The notes below the pieces were generated by a model. The model was not told where the DNA came from. It was given only the letters and a program-made list of their open reading frames with translations, and made no database searches. 64,000 nt of DNA from Marivirga aurantiaca (GTDB lineage: Bacteria > Bacteroidota > Bacteroidia > Cytophagales > Cyclobacteriaceae): positions 124,001 to 188,000 of the forward strand of contig NZ_JAEQBW010000004.1 in the NCBI RefSeq assembly GCF_016679925.1, given 5' to 3'. A program made the translations under genes and the position numbers. This document shows, piece after piece, positions 44,087 through 53,024 of this stretch. How positions within the stretch are numbered: position 1 is the first letter of the stretch; each line of letters opens with the position of its first letter.

Positions 44087-47000
44087 ATGGAAATTGATCA
44101 AAAATACTCATATCACAGTATAGAAATTGATGAGGCAATTGAAAAAGTATCAGGCAAAAAAGAAGGGCTTTCCTCTGATGAAGCCAAAAAGAGACAGGAA
44201 GAGTTTGGTGAAAATAAGTTGCCTGAAAAAGGAGGCACTAATGCATTTAAACTTTTTATAAAGCAGTTCAAAGATTTTCTCATCCTGATTCTATTTATTG
44301 CGGCCGGTGTTGCATTTTGGGCCGATCAGATGGCGGATGTTTATATTATTCTGGCAGTGATATTATTTAATGCCATTATGGGCTTTACCCAGGAATATAA
44401 GGCGGAAAAAGCTATTGAGGCTATTAAAAGTCTTCAACAAAAATTTGCCATTGTAGTGCGAGATGGTAAAGAACAGGAAATACCAGCTGAAGACGTAGTT
44501 CCCGGTGATATAATTCTTTTAAAAGAAGGTAATACAATTCCTGCTGACGGGCGCTTGATTGAAGCCCATGAATTACGTACTGCCGAAGCTTCATTGACTG
44601 GCGAGTCTATGCCTGTTGATAAAAATACTGAGCCTGCAGAAGAAGATGCGCCTATTGGAGACAGAATAAATATGGCATGGAAAAGCACCAATGTAGTTAA
44701 TGGAAAAGGCAAGGCTGTAGTTACTGCCATTGGGAATAATACTGAAATTGGAAAAATAGCCAAATCCATGGGCGAAATGGAGATGCAGGATTCCAATTTT
44801 AAAAAGAAGACAAGTTTATTAGGTAAACAAATGGCAGTTATCGCCATCATTACCGCTGTCGTAATTTTTTCCCTTGGCTATTGGGTGCATGGAGATGAGT
44901 TTCAGGAAATTTTGTTGGTAACCATCGCTGTATTGGTATCTACCATTCCGGAAGGTTTACCGGCAGTAATCTCAATAGTGTTGGCAATTGGGGCTAACAG
45001 AATGGCCAAGCAAAATGCTTTAATCAGGGAATTCACAGCTACCGAAATGATGGGTTCTGTTTCAGTAATATTAGCGGATAAAACAGGTACTCTCACCCAA
45101 AGCATATTGGTGATCAAGAAAATATTCACCGGAAGCGGAAAAGAATTAGCTGTCACAGGCACAGGATATCAGCTGGAAGGTAAATTTAAAGATAATGGAA
45201 ATGAATTTAACTTAAAGGACAACCCTGTTGAAAGTAAGCTTTTGGCTATAGCCGCTTTTTGTAATGATGCGCATATTAAAGAAGGTGACGGAAAAGAAGA
45301 AAATGATCAGCATGAGAAAAAACCTGACTCAGGAAATGAGCAAGATAAACCTTCTGCTAAAGAACAAAAAAATGGAAAGGAGGAAACTTCCAAATCTGAC
45401 GGGCACGATAAAAATAAAAAATCCGGGGAGATAAAAACAGAAGAGGATAAAGAGAAACAGGAAAAATCTTCTGTTGATTCTGATGAAAGAGATAAAGGAA
45501 AACAGCAAAACGATATGGAAAGAAAGGAGAAAGAAGAAGAACAAAAGAAAAAGGTGGATCAGAAAAGTGAATCCGGTAAAGAGAAAGAAGCACAAAAAGA
45601 TAAAGCTGAAACTAAATCAGGAGAAACTGATGCAGGTAAAAAGGAAAAGGATCAGGACATAGATGTTGATGTAGAAGTGGAGCCGGATAAAGTAAAAATT
45701 GATGTCAGCGTGAAATCTAAAAAGAAAAACACTAATGAGGAAGACGAAGAAATAGAGGAGGAGGAAGAAGAAGAGGAAGAAATAGAAGAGGAGGAAGAGG
45801 ATGATGATAATGATAATGAAGAGGGACCTGAGATAGCAGGCGACCCTACTGAAGCGGCCATGCTTGTAGTGGGAAAGAAAGCAAAAGTGAAAGAAACTGA
45901 GCCTTTTAACCAATACAAACTTTTAGATGATTTACCTTTTAAATCGGAACAGAAATTTCGGGCTTCTTTGGTAGATACAGAAGAAGGGCCGGAAATATTT
46001 GCAATAGGGGCACCGGAAAGGATATTGGAGTTAAGCACCCAATACCTCACTCCTGAAGGGCCAAAGGATCTTACAGATGAAAAAAGAGAGGAAATAGATG
46101 GCAAAATGGATCAATGGGCAGGTGAAGCTATGCGGGTATTGGCTCTTGGCTATAAAAAAGCGGAAGGGAAAGAAAATATTTCACCGGGTGATGTAAAAGA
46201 CATAGTATGGGTAGGTATAACCGGTATTATTGATCCTCCGAGAGAAGGAGTGCCAGAATCGATTAAAGAGTGTAAATCCGCAGGAATACGTGTGATAATG
46301 GTAACCGGAGACCATAAAAAAACTGCTGCCGCCATTGCCGAAGATGTGGGTATACTGGAAAGCAAAGAAGAAAAAGAAGATGATAAACATCCACCATCTA
46401 TAACAACAAAAGAGTTGGATGTAGACGATGAAGAGTTTGATAATTATATTGAGAATATAAATGTATTTGCCAGGATGAATCCTGGTACTAAACTCCGTAT
46501 TGCGGAAAGGCTTCAGGCTAAAGATACCTTAATTGCTATGACAGGAGATGGAGTAAATGATGCTCCTGCTTTAAAGCGGGCAGATGTGGGCATTGCAATG
46601 GGAATCCGTGGTACAGATGTGGCTAAAGATGCCTCTGAAATTGTATTGCAGGATGATAATTTCAGTAGTATTGTTAATGCCATCAGAGAAGGGCGAATAG
46701 TATTTAACAACGTAAAAATCACGAGCTATTTCCTGCTTACTACCAATTTTGCCTTTGCAATAGCCTATATTTTCGGAATGTCTATTGGTTGGCCCTTGCT
46801 TTTTACAGCGGCACAAATCCTCTATGTGAATTTAATTACAGATGGTATAATGGATGTAGCCCTGGCAACGGAGCCCGGGCATGGCGATATCATGAACCAA
46901 CCACCAGTAAAGAAAAGCGAGAAAATCCTTAAATGGGATGTAGTGCCTTACATTCTTGTGGTCTCCTTGGTAATGGTGACACTTACTTTGTTGACTTTTC

Positions 47001-47329
47001 AATATTATTTACCTCAGGGAGAAGTAATGGCCAGAACAGGTGCATTTATTGTGGTTTCTTCCACCCAGTTATTTAATGCCTATAATTTGAGATCACTCAG
47101 GCTTTCAGTTTTTGAAATAGGAGTATTTACAAATAAATGGGTAAACATGGCATTTCTTGCAGCAATAGTACTCCAAATCGTAGTAGTAAAAGTGCCGGCT
47201 ATAAGAGATTTTATGAAATTTGAAGATTTACCTGTTTTGGATTTGGCCATACTGATCATAATGTCAGTGTTGATTTTAGCTGCCGGAGAATTATACAAAT
47301 ACCTAAAATTTAAGAAAAACCTATTTTAA
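44087..47329 (+). CDS. Second P-type cation ATPase with longer acidic insertion
   Basis: A 1080-residue type II P-type ATPase, paralogous to the one at 32616. It has TM4 'VSTIPEGLPAVISIVLAIG', phosphorylated Asp331 in DKTGTLTQ and the hinge 'MTGDGVNDAPAL'. TM6 is 'VNLITDGIMDVALATEPG', which differs from the first ATPase, so ion choice may differ. About 185 residues (398-583) of Lys/Glu/Asp-rich sequence are inserted in the nucleotide-binding domain before 'AGDPTEAAML'. One DV-rich motif copy (524-543) lies at its end, followed by a run of Glu. The stop codon overlaps the start of the dehydrogenase gene (TAATG). Confidence 0.93.
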   Translation: MEIDQKYSYHSIEIDEAIEKVSGKKEGLSSDEAKKRQEEFGENKLPEKGGTNAFKLFIKQFKDFLILILFIAAGVAFWADQMADVYIILAVILFNAIMGFTQEYKAEKAIEAIKSLQQKFAIVVRDGKEQEIPAEDVVPGDIILLKEGNTIPADGRLIEAHELRTAEASLTGESMPVDKNTEPAEEDAPIGDRINMAWKSTNVVNGKGKAVVTAIGNNTEIGKIAKSMGEMEMQDSNFKKKTSLLGKQMAVIAIITAVVIFSLGYWVHGDEFQEILLVTIAVLVSTIPEGLPAVISIVLAIGANRMAKQNALIREFTATEMMGSVSVILADKTGTLTQSILVIKKIFTGSGKELAVTGTGYQLEGKFKDNGNEFNLKDNPVESKLLAIAAFCNDAHIKEGDGKEENDQHEKKPDSGNEQDKPSAKEQKNGKEETSKSDGHDKNKKSGEIKTEEDKEKQEKSSVDSDERDKGKQQNDMERKEKEEEQKKKVDQKSESGKEKEAQKDKAETKSGETDAGKKEKDQDIDVDVEVEPDKVKIDVSVKSKKKNTNEEDEEIEEEEEEEEEIEEEEEDDDNDNEEGPEIAGDPTEAAMLVVGKKAKVKETEPFNQYKLLDDLPFKSEQKFRASLVDTEEGPEIFAIGAPERILELSTQYLTPEGPKDLTDEKREEIDGKMDQWAGEAMRVLALGYKKAEGKENISPGDVKDIVWVGITGIIDPPREGVPESIKECKSAGIRVIMVTGDHKKTAAAIAEDVGILESKEEKEDDKHPPSITTKELDVDDEEFDNYIENINVFARMNPGTKLRIAERLQAKDTLIAMTGDGVNDAPALKRADVGIAMGIRGTDVAKDASEIVLQDDNFSSIVNAIREGRIVFNNVKITSYFLLTTNFAFAIAYIFGMSIGWPLLFTAAQILYVNLITDGIMDVALATEPGHGDIMNQPPVKKSEKILKWDVVPYILVVSLVMVTLTLLTFQYYLPQGEVMARTGAFIVVSSTQLFNAYNLRSLRLSVFEIGVFTNKWVNMAFLAAIVLQIVVVKVPAIRDFMKFEDLPVLDLAILIIMSVLILAAGELYKYLKFKKNLF
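45280..45836 (+). other. Charged low-complexity insertion within the second P-type ATPase
   Basis: This in-frame segment encodes about 185 residues dominated by Lys, Glu, Asp, Ser and Gln and ends in a GAA/GAG/GAT run (about 45735-45825). It occupies the same N-domain loop as the insertion in the first ATPase. Confidence 0.8.
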
Positions 47330-48324
47330 TGATGATGAAAGCTACTGTTTATAATATTTCGCCCTACGAAAGACCATTCTTTCAAGCTCAGGACATCTCT
47401 GGTTTAACTTTATTCTATAAAGAAGAAAGATTGACCAAAGACACTGTTTCACTGGCCGATGGCAGTGAAGCGGTTGTGATATTCACCAATGATGAAGCTT
47501 CTGCCGAAGTACTGGAAGCACTGAAAAATGTAGGAGTAAAGCACGTTGCTACACGCACGATGGGCATGGATCATATTGATACTGAAAAAGCCAAAGAACT
47601 TGGAATAAAAGTGGCCAATGTGCCGGATTATTCCCCTTATTCAGTGGCTGAACATAGCATATCTTTAATGCTGGCCCTTAACCGCAAACTGGTAATTGCC
47701 AACAGAAAAATCAGGGAGAATGATTTCAGGTTAAATGGACTTGTTGGGTTTGATATGCATGGTAAAACTGTCGGGATTTTAGGAGCAGGTGATATTGGTG
47801 AGGTGAGCGCCAAAATTCTGCATGGTTTCGGTTGCAAATTGCTCATTTATGATATCAAAGAAAATGATGAATTGAAAGAGAAATACGGTGCCCGCTATGT
47901 GGAGATTGATAAACTTTGTGAACAATCAGATATTATATCTATTCATGCTCCACTTACGGATGACACTCATCATTTGATTGATCATGATAAAATCAACAAG
48001 ATGAAAAAAGGAGTAATGATTATCAATGTTGCCAGAGGCGCTATCTGTAAAACAGAGGCACTTATTGAGGGGCTGAAAAGTAGAAAAATTGGCTATTTGG
48101 GCATGGATGTGTATGAGCATGAACAGGGCCTATTCTTTGAGGACCATTCTTCCGATATTATTCAGGACGATCTTTTTGTGCGCTTGACAGGCTTTAAAAA
48201 TGTGCTGATTACTGCTCATCAGGCTTTTCTTACTCATGAAGCCCTGAAAGATAATATACAATCTACTATTCGGAATTTAAAAGCCTGGGCTGATGGAGAA
48301 GCATCAGAAAATGAGTTAGAGTAA
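47329..48324 (+). CDS. ldhA: D-isomer 2-hydroxyacid dehydrogenase, D-lactate dehydrogenase-like
   Basis: A 331-residue NAD-dependent dehydrogenase. It resembles fermentative LdhA: 'RTMGMDHIDTEKAKELGIKVANVP', 'YSPYSVAEHSISLMLALNRK', the NAD loop 'GILGAGDIGEVSAKIL' with a following Asp, 'VARGAICKTEAL' with the substrate Arg and 'LITAHQAFLT' with the catalytic His. It probably reduces pyruvate to D-lactate to regenerate NAD+. The start is one of three consecutive ATG codons, the first of which overlaps the ATPase stop codon, suggesting translational coupling. Confidence 0.88.
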   Translation: MMMKATVYNISPYERPFFQAQDISGLTLFYKEERLTKDTVSLADGSEAVVIFTNDEASAEVLEALKNVGVKHVATRTMGMDHIDTEKAKELGIKVANVPDYSPYSVAEHSISLMLALNRKLVIANRKIRENDFRLNGLVGFDMHGKTVGILGAGDIGEVSAKILHGFGCKLLIYDIKENDELKEKYGARYVEIDKLCEQSDIISIHAPLTDDTHHLIDHDKINKMKKGVMIINVARGAICKTEALIEGLKSRKIGYLGMDVYEHEQGLFFEDHSSDIIQDDLFVRLTGFKNVLITAHQAFLTHEALKDNIQSTIRNLKAWADGEASENELE

Positions 48325-48348
48325 CTGTGTTTTTCTTAAGTTTAGGAA

Positions 48349-48870
48349 ATGAAAACAGTTATTCTTTTAAAACGGTATATTAAAGACTTAGTTTATGGTG
48401 CAAATGATGGAATTGTCACCACTTTTGCCATAGTTGCCAGTATTGAGGGTGCTGAGCTAGGCACAGCTGCTATACTTATAGTAGGTTTTGCTTCTTTGTT
48501 TGCTGATGGGTTTTCTATGGCTTCTTCAAATTTTTTATCAAATAAAGCTGAAAACGCAAGAAAAGCTAATAATGGAATAGCATCTAATACGGAAAAAGAA
48601 AATCCTAAGATAGCAGCCTTATTTACTTTTATAGCATTTGTTTTAATAGGCCTTATCCCTTTAATTCCTTATTTTTTTAAAACAGACAATTATAATACCT
48701 TCCTGTTGTCATGTATTGCTACTGCCATAGCTTTATTTGGATCAGGAGCATTAAGAACAAAAGCCACAGGTGGCAGTGCCTTAAGAGCGGGGACTGAAAT
48801 GTTATTAATAGGAGGGTCAGCAGCCTCGGTAGCTTATTTTATTGGAAACTTTCTCGAACAATGGAAGTAA
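48349..48870 (+). CDS. VIT1/CCC1-family iron or manganese transporter
   Basis: A 173-residue membrane protein with five hydrophobic helices. The first contains the family signature 'DLVYGANDGIVTTFAIVAS' and the second 'ASLFADGFSMASSNFLSNKAE'. It is shorter than typical CCC1 proteins (about 230), with the cytoplasmic metal-binding loop reduced. It probably moves Fe2+ or Mn2+. It lies 24 bases after ldhA and converges on the sulfotransferase-like gene. Confidence 0.85.
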   Translation: MKTVILLKRYIKDLVYGANDGIVTTFAIVASIEGAELGTAAILIVGFASLFADGFSMASSNFLSNKAENARKANNGIASNTEKENPKIAALFTFIAFVLIGLIPLIPYFFKTDNYNTFLLSCIATAIALFGSGALRTKATGGSALRAGTEMLLIGGSAASVAYFIGNFLEQWK

Positions 48871-48891
48871 AGTTCGCTAAATACTGTTGCT

Positions 48892-49731
48892 TTAACCGGC
48901 CAACAACCTTTCATCAGGAATATGACCAAATACCTGGTGAGATAAATCGATTAGCTCATCGTCAAAAATCATTTTGTAAGCAGGATCATCCACATAATGT
49001 TTCCATCTGTCCAAAACTTTCATATTACCAGCCCTGTTCTCAAATTTTAGTCCGTCAAATGAGCTACCACCTGCTACATCACTTACTTCATGAAAGCCAT
49101 TATCAGTAAAAGCAAGGCCTAATTGAATAGCAATGTTTTGTCTGTATTCAGGATCAAAAACCCATAAATTATAGTTAATAACTATTTTTTTTTGTTGAAG
49201 ATGTCGTTTTAATCCTAATGCCTCTCGTGCATGTTGTTTCCAAATACGTCTGGCAGTTAATGGCGTAACTTGAGCACCCGGTTTTTTTTCCTTGTAGAGG
49301 CCGGACCTGATACGGCTTGCAAAAAGGTTAAAAGGATCCCTTAAGATTAGAATATCCAGGCGGTTTTCAGAAGGCCCCACAAAAGCATCATGTTGCTCTT
49401 CAAAGGTTTTGTGATTGAGCATGCTAAGAAAGCAATCTTCATAGCTGTGGATGAGATAATCTTTTTTTGAAAAATTTCTGACTTTTTCCGCTTCTAAATC
49501 AAATCCATTATAATTTGCCCTGTAAGTTGCTTCCTGATGTAAGGGGCGTGCAGTATAAAAAGGGTTAGTCTTGGGTTCTGCACAATTCAGGAAGCAGTAG
49601 CGACCATTTAATTGCTGAATTATCCAGTTGATGATGGCATGGTTCCCACTTCGGGACATGCCCACCACCCTCAGTTCATTTTTGTTTACAATATCGTTTG
49701 TTGGTACAGTCTCTACTTTCTTACTGTTCAT
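48892..49731 (-). CDS. Sulfotransferase-like P-loop protein
   Basis: A 279-residue cytoplasmic protein with a sulfotransferase-type nucleotide fold. A phosphosulfate-binding loop-like 'VVGMSRSGNHAIINWIIQQL' lies at about 22-41, and 'LDILILRDPFNLFASRIRSG' matches the 3'-phosphate binding region ('RDPxxxxxSR'). Substrate is unknown. It lies close to a second, unrelated-looking sulfotransferase gene at 50390 and a small conserved gene, suggesting a local sulfation function. Confidence 0.75.
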   Translation of the reverse strand: MNSKKVETVPTNDIVNKNELRVVGMSRSGNHAIINWIIQQLNGRYCFLNCAEPKTNPFYTARPLHQEATYRANYNGFDLEAEKVRNFSKKDYLIHSYEDCFLSMLNHKTFEEQHDAFVGPSENRLDILILRDPFNLFASRIRSGLYKEKKPGAQVTPLTARRIWKQHAREALGLKRHLQQKKIVINYNLWVFDPEYRQNIAIQLGLAFTDNGFHEVSDVAGGSSFDGLKFENRAGNMKVLDRWKHYVDDPAYKMIFDDELIDLSHQVFGHIPDERLLAG

Positions 49732-49851
49732 GTGTTTTGATGAATTTTCAGTTGTTGATGATCATTCCTAACAGTGCCAAAACACTATCAAGAGAGGCCT
49801 TAGATTAGAAATACAAGGCTTAAATTAAAGTATGCCAACAGTATAAAATCC

Positions 49852-50127
49852 CTAACGGTTCACAAATTTATGAAAAGTGCTTTGCTCCCCATTTTCCTTT
49901 TTTTCCTGATACAGTAAAGCCAATTCCCTCGCTTCAAAAACATCAAAAAATTTATCCCATGGAATGGGTTTAAACTCTTCATTATTATCACTTTCTTTTG
50001 GGAAATGTATGCGTAATACTCCTACATTGTCGCTTTCCGTACCCTTAATAATAGCAGGTTGTCCATCACGGGCATCTGCCCATTTTTTAATGGTATTGCG
50101 GTCGGTTGTTTGTTTTGATTCACTCAT
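49852..50127 (-). CDS. Conserved small protein, unknown function
   Basis: A 91-residue soluble protein starting 'SESKQTTDRNTIKKWADARDGQPAI'. The pattern 'TIKKWAxARxGxPA', then 'GVLRIHFP' and 'IPWDKFFDVFEARELALLYQ', is one I recall from many unrelated bacteria as a short hypothetical protein, sometimes mislabelled '1,4-alpha-glucan branching enzyme'. No catalytic motif is visible. It is divergent from the sulfotransferase at 50390. Confidence 0.75.
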   Translation of the reverse strand: MSESKQTTDRNTIKKWADARDGQPAIIKGTESDNVGVLRIHFPKESDNNEEFKPIPWDKFFDVFEARELALLYQEKKENGEQSTFHKFVNR

Positions 50128-50389
50128 AACGGTTCTGTTAGTTTTTTTATATAAATTGTTACGAGCCGATTAGCCTTTGGTTTGAGCCACTATTCCTTAA
50201 ATTTTAGAATGCCTGATCAGCACCTCAAAAATTAATCAGTTTAAGATAATAAAACCTATGTTCATTTCTGCAACCGCGGCCTTAGCTTAAGCGTTTTTTT
50301 GATTAGGGAAAGCAGATGATTGCTCACCTGATTTTTTTAAATGAAAAACTGGTATTAGACAGTTATTTTTTAATCTATAATAAATTATA

Positions 50390-51286
50390 ATGAGTATTCT
50401 TCAAGGTGGAGTGCCTAAGTGCGGAAATTTCTGGCTTTACCAGATTATTCAGCAGATTCTTACAAGGTCTGGCAGAAGTACAACCAGTTACATTGAACAA
50501 CAACCTATTTATAAACTGGCTAAAGAGTGGGATTTGAATTTCCCCGACCAGGCAAGAATTGATGTGCTTCAGATTACAGACCTGCAAGTCAGCTATAGAA
50601 TCAGCAGTATTTTTAAAATGCCTGTTGAAAACCTCCAGGATTATGTCAGGCAGGCACCTCATGTTTGGACACATTCCCCTGTTTGTAAAAAGAGCGGAGA
50701 GGTGCTGGATCAATTTGACAAAAAGATTTACATCATAAGAGACCCTCGGGACAGAGCTATTTCAGCATCTGAATATTATTGTTCTCCTTATATGCTAAAG
50801 TACTTTCCTCAGGAAGAAACCGATCCGGAAAAATACCTACAGAAAAACTTTTCAAAGCTGATGCATGATTGGGTGTGGCATGTTTATGATCATTTGAGGC
50901 TAAGTAAGGAATTCAACATTCATATCACCTATTTTGAGATGTTTTTGCATGATTTCTCGCAAGAACTCAATCACTTACTGGATTACCTGAACATTGAATT
51001 AAACCAGAATGAAAAAGAAGCAATCGAAAAGGCAGTGAGTTTTGCTAAACTTAAAGAGGAAAATCCTCAACACCTGAAAAAAGGAACATCAGGTTACTGG
51101 AAAGAAATATTAACAGAAGAGCAAAAAGAAGAATCTGAAATTATAGCCGGCCCTTTATTGCGCTATTTAAATTATAATATTGATGGCAAGCAGCTTATGA
51201 ATACGGGAACAATTCCCGCCCATGATGATTTTGAATTGCTGAAAGAGGAACTCATTCTATCGCAGGAACAACTTTATCATTCCTGA
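50390..51286 (+). CDS. Sulfotransferase domain protein
   Basis: A 298-residue PAPS-dependent sulfotransferase-fold protein. The 5'-phosphosulfate loop is at the extreme N-terminus ('GGVPKCGNFWLYQIIQQIL', residues 6-24), and the 3'-phosphate motif 'IIRDPRDRAISASEYY' lies at about 118-133. The C-terminal 'RKGTSGYWKE'-type element appears as 'LKKGTSGYWKEIL'. Acceptor is unknown. It converges on the DinB-like gene with nine bases between stops. Confidence 0.85.
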   Translation: MSILQGGVPKCGNFWLYQIIQQILTRSGRSTTSYIEQQPIYKLAKEWDLNFPDQARIDVLQITDLQVSYRISSIFKMPVENLQDYVRQAPHVWTHSPVCKKSGEVLDQFDKKIYIIRDPRDRAISASEYYCSPYMLKYFPQEETDPEKYLQKNFSKLMHDWVWHVYDHLRLSKEFNIHITYFEMFLHDFSQELNHLLDYLNIELNQNEKEAIEKAVSFAKLKEENPQHLKKGTSGYWKEILTEEQKEESEIIAGPLLRYLNYNIDGKQLMNTGTIPAHDDFELLKEELILSQEQLYHS

Positions 51287-51294
51287 AATTTTTA

Positions 51295-51795
51295 TTACCA
51301 AACGCCCAGTTGCCTGCCTATAGCTTTTATTTGTCCTATAGTATAAGCATTATGATGTAAGTTGGTTAATGCTGCAAAGTAAATAGTTTTCCCATTTTCC
51401 TGAATTTCGAATAATTGAGTTTCAGGTTTTTTGACCAGGCTGATCATCTCTTTTAAATCTTTTTCAAAGGAGTTGATGGCATTTAACCATGCCTGCTCGT
51501 TTTCAGGAACAGGATTTTCAGGCCAGTATGCATTAGGCCATAGCTCCTGCTTCTTAGGGTGCTTGATGAAATCCAACATGATATGCTGTCTGTGTCTCAT
51601 ATGTTCCAATAATGACCATACAGAGAAAGGCAAGCCATCCATCACTATACCTGATTTGTGATAGTCAAACTCACGCAGTAAATTAACAACCGGAGCAAAG
51701 CCCCCTTTTAGCATTTCAGCAAGCTGCGCTTTTATAATATGAATGTCGGAATTGTAAGCTGGCACACTTGATTGGTTAATAGTATTTTTAAACAC
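51295..51795 (-). CDS. DinB-family protein
   Basis: A 166-residue four-helix-bundle protein of the DinB/YfiT superfamily, often metal-dependent thiol-S-transferases or hydrolases. His is found in 'FSVWSLLEHMRHRQHIMLDFI' and 'LTNLHHNAYTIGQIKAIGRQLG', the two usual metal-ligand helices. Role unknown. The start may lie slightly downstream of 51795. Confidence 0.85.
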   Translation of the reverse strand: MFKNTINQSSVPAYNSDIHIIKAQLAEMLKGGFAPVVNLLREFDYHKSGIVMDGLPFSVWSLLEHMRHRQHIMLDFIKHPKKQELWPNAYWPENPVPENEQAWLNAINSFEKDLKEMISLVKKPETQLFEIQENGKTIYFAALTNLHHNAYTIGQIKAIGRQLGVW

Positions 51796-51833
51796 CTGAT
51801 CTCTTATGTTTGGCTGTATAGAAAGGAAAGATT

Positions 51834-51875
51834 GTCAGGAGCATCATTAGTAAATAACTTAAAAGAGCTCCTGAC
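51834..51875 (-). repeat. Inverted repeat downstream of the DUF4397 gene
   Basis: GTCAGGAGC (51834-51842) and GCTCCTGAC (51867-51875) are perfect 9-base arms extendable to 13 with one mismatch, separated by 24 A/T-rich bases. It begins 13 bases after the DUF4397 stop codon; a short pyrimidine run follows on the minus strand, so a terminator or mRNA-end hairpin is likely. Confidence 0.55.
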
Positions 51876-51887
51876 GATCACATATGT

Positions 51888-52628
51888 TTAAAGATTAAAG
51901 AAATTTGGTACTACTTGTACGCCCAGATCGTGTGTACTACCCGCTGGAGGCTCAACAAACCCTCTTATCACTAACGTATAAACCCTGCCGGAAATAAAGT
52001 TGACGTTGGAAACAGTAGTGACTACCTCATTAGTAACAGCATTTCTTATTTCAAATGAAGTTTGGCCGGCATTAATTTCCTCAAAACCGGAAATATCACG
52101 ATAAGTCATATTTTCAAATAATTGGGTATCAGTTCCTGTATAAGTTAAATTAACTACCGGTGCATCTGGAGAAGCATGCAAAATACGAAGTAGCACATTG
52201 TCATTATCTTCAGTCCTAATATCATCATGCACCACTAATGCTTCCCGATCTCCTGTCTGACCTGTGATAAAAACAGAATAGAGGCTATCCGGTTCAAGTG
52301 AAATCTCAGTTTCCAGCACGGTATTGGCCGCATTAAAGGGAGTAAATCTTAAAACTCTTTCTCCAGTATAAAACCTTAAATAACCTGTATGATCTGTATA
52401 ATCAAATGCATTATAATTGATCCTGTTGTTATCCACATAAATATCCAGTGCCGATCCATCAGGAGAACCATTATATAATGATACATAAGAAATAGGAACC
52501 GGATCTACATCTGTTACGTCATCATCATTATCACATGCAGTAAAAATTCCTAGTGATAGTACAAAAAATAAAAGCCAGCTAAAATGGACTAGTGATAATT
52601 TCCGAGTATTATTTTCGTGATATTTCAT
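51888..52628 (-). CDS. DUF4397 lipoprotein
   Basis: A 246-residue surface or periplasmic lipoprotein with lipobox Phe-Thr-Ala-Cys after a hydrophobic segment (Cys at about residue 32), then an Asp-rich spacer. Two DUF4397-type beta-sandwich halves follow, with 'VSLYNGSPDGSALDIYVDN' and 'VLLRILHASPDAPVVNLTY'. DUF4397 domains are common in secreted Bacteroidota proteins and are probably binding or adhesion modules. It is monocistronic. Confidence 0.88.
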   Translation of the reverse strand: MKYHENNTRKLSLVHFSWLLFFVLSLGIFTACDNDDDVTDVDPVPISYVSLYNGSPDGSALDIYVDNNRINYNAFDYTDHTGYLRFYTGERVLRFTPFNAANTVLETEISLEPDSLYSVFITGQTGDREALVVHDDIRTEDNDNVLLRILHASPDAPVVNLTYTGTDTQLFENMTYRDISGFEEINAGQTSFEIRNAVTNEVVTTVSNVNFISGRVYTLVIRGFVEPPAGSTHDLGVQVVPNFFNL

Positions 52629-53024
52629 AGCGTTAAAAAATTTTAGAAATAGTTAAAAAAATAGCTTATAATCAAAATTTAGGCCTTTTCGCCTCTTAAG
52701 GTGATGACGTTAGATATAAATAGAATGTTTACTTAATTCTAAATTTTTTATGAAAAGAGAAAGTCTATAGGGAAGAGTCTGAATGTCACAAAAGTGTATT
52801 GAATAAAGCTGGGAATCCCGATTTAAATAGTAGCATTTTTCTTGATATTTATCAGCTTGAAATAAACCTACCTTATTGTAAGGCGTTAATTTTAAATACA
52901 TAAGGAGCTATATTAATTGCTTTAGTAAATGCCTGTTTTCTGAATTAAATAATAATCTCATGATAGATCTTTTGCAGGTTAAGCAAAATATTAGCTGTAC
53001 TTACTCTTTTTAAATATTTCGTTT
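52629..53024. other. Intergenic region between the DUF4397 gene and aceE
   Basis: These 396 bases carry no convincing gene; a 63-codon frame on the minus strand has no recognisable features. They should contain both divergent promoters and hold an FNR-like box at 52842-52855 and a small AGGC/GCCT hairpin at 52681-52694. Confidence 0.6.
52842..52855 (+). promoter_or_regulatory. FNR/CRP-like box upstream of aceE
   Basis: TTGAT-ATTT-ATCAG matches the FNR consensus TTGAT-N4-ATCAA at 9 of 10 defined bases. It lies 170 bases before the aceE start codon. A chance match is possible in AT-rich DNA. Confidence 0.4.

Noticed and set aside
45329-45913. Long Phe/Leu- and Ser-rich frames opposite the ATPase insertion
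   Set aside because: They are mirror images of GAA/AAA-rich low-complexity codons, not genes.
50375-50713. 112-codon minus-strand frame opposite the sulfotransferase
   Set aside because: It is antisense to a clear sulfotransferase P-loop region and resembles no family.
52710-52901. 63-codon minus-strand frame upstream of aceE
   Set aside because: No signal peptide, domain or plausible ribosome-binding context; composition looks like intergenic DNA.
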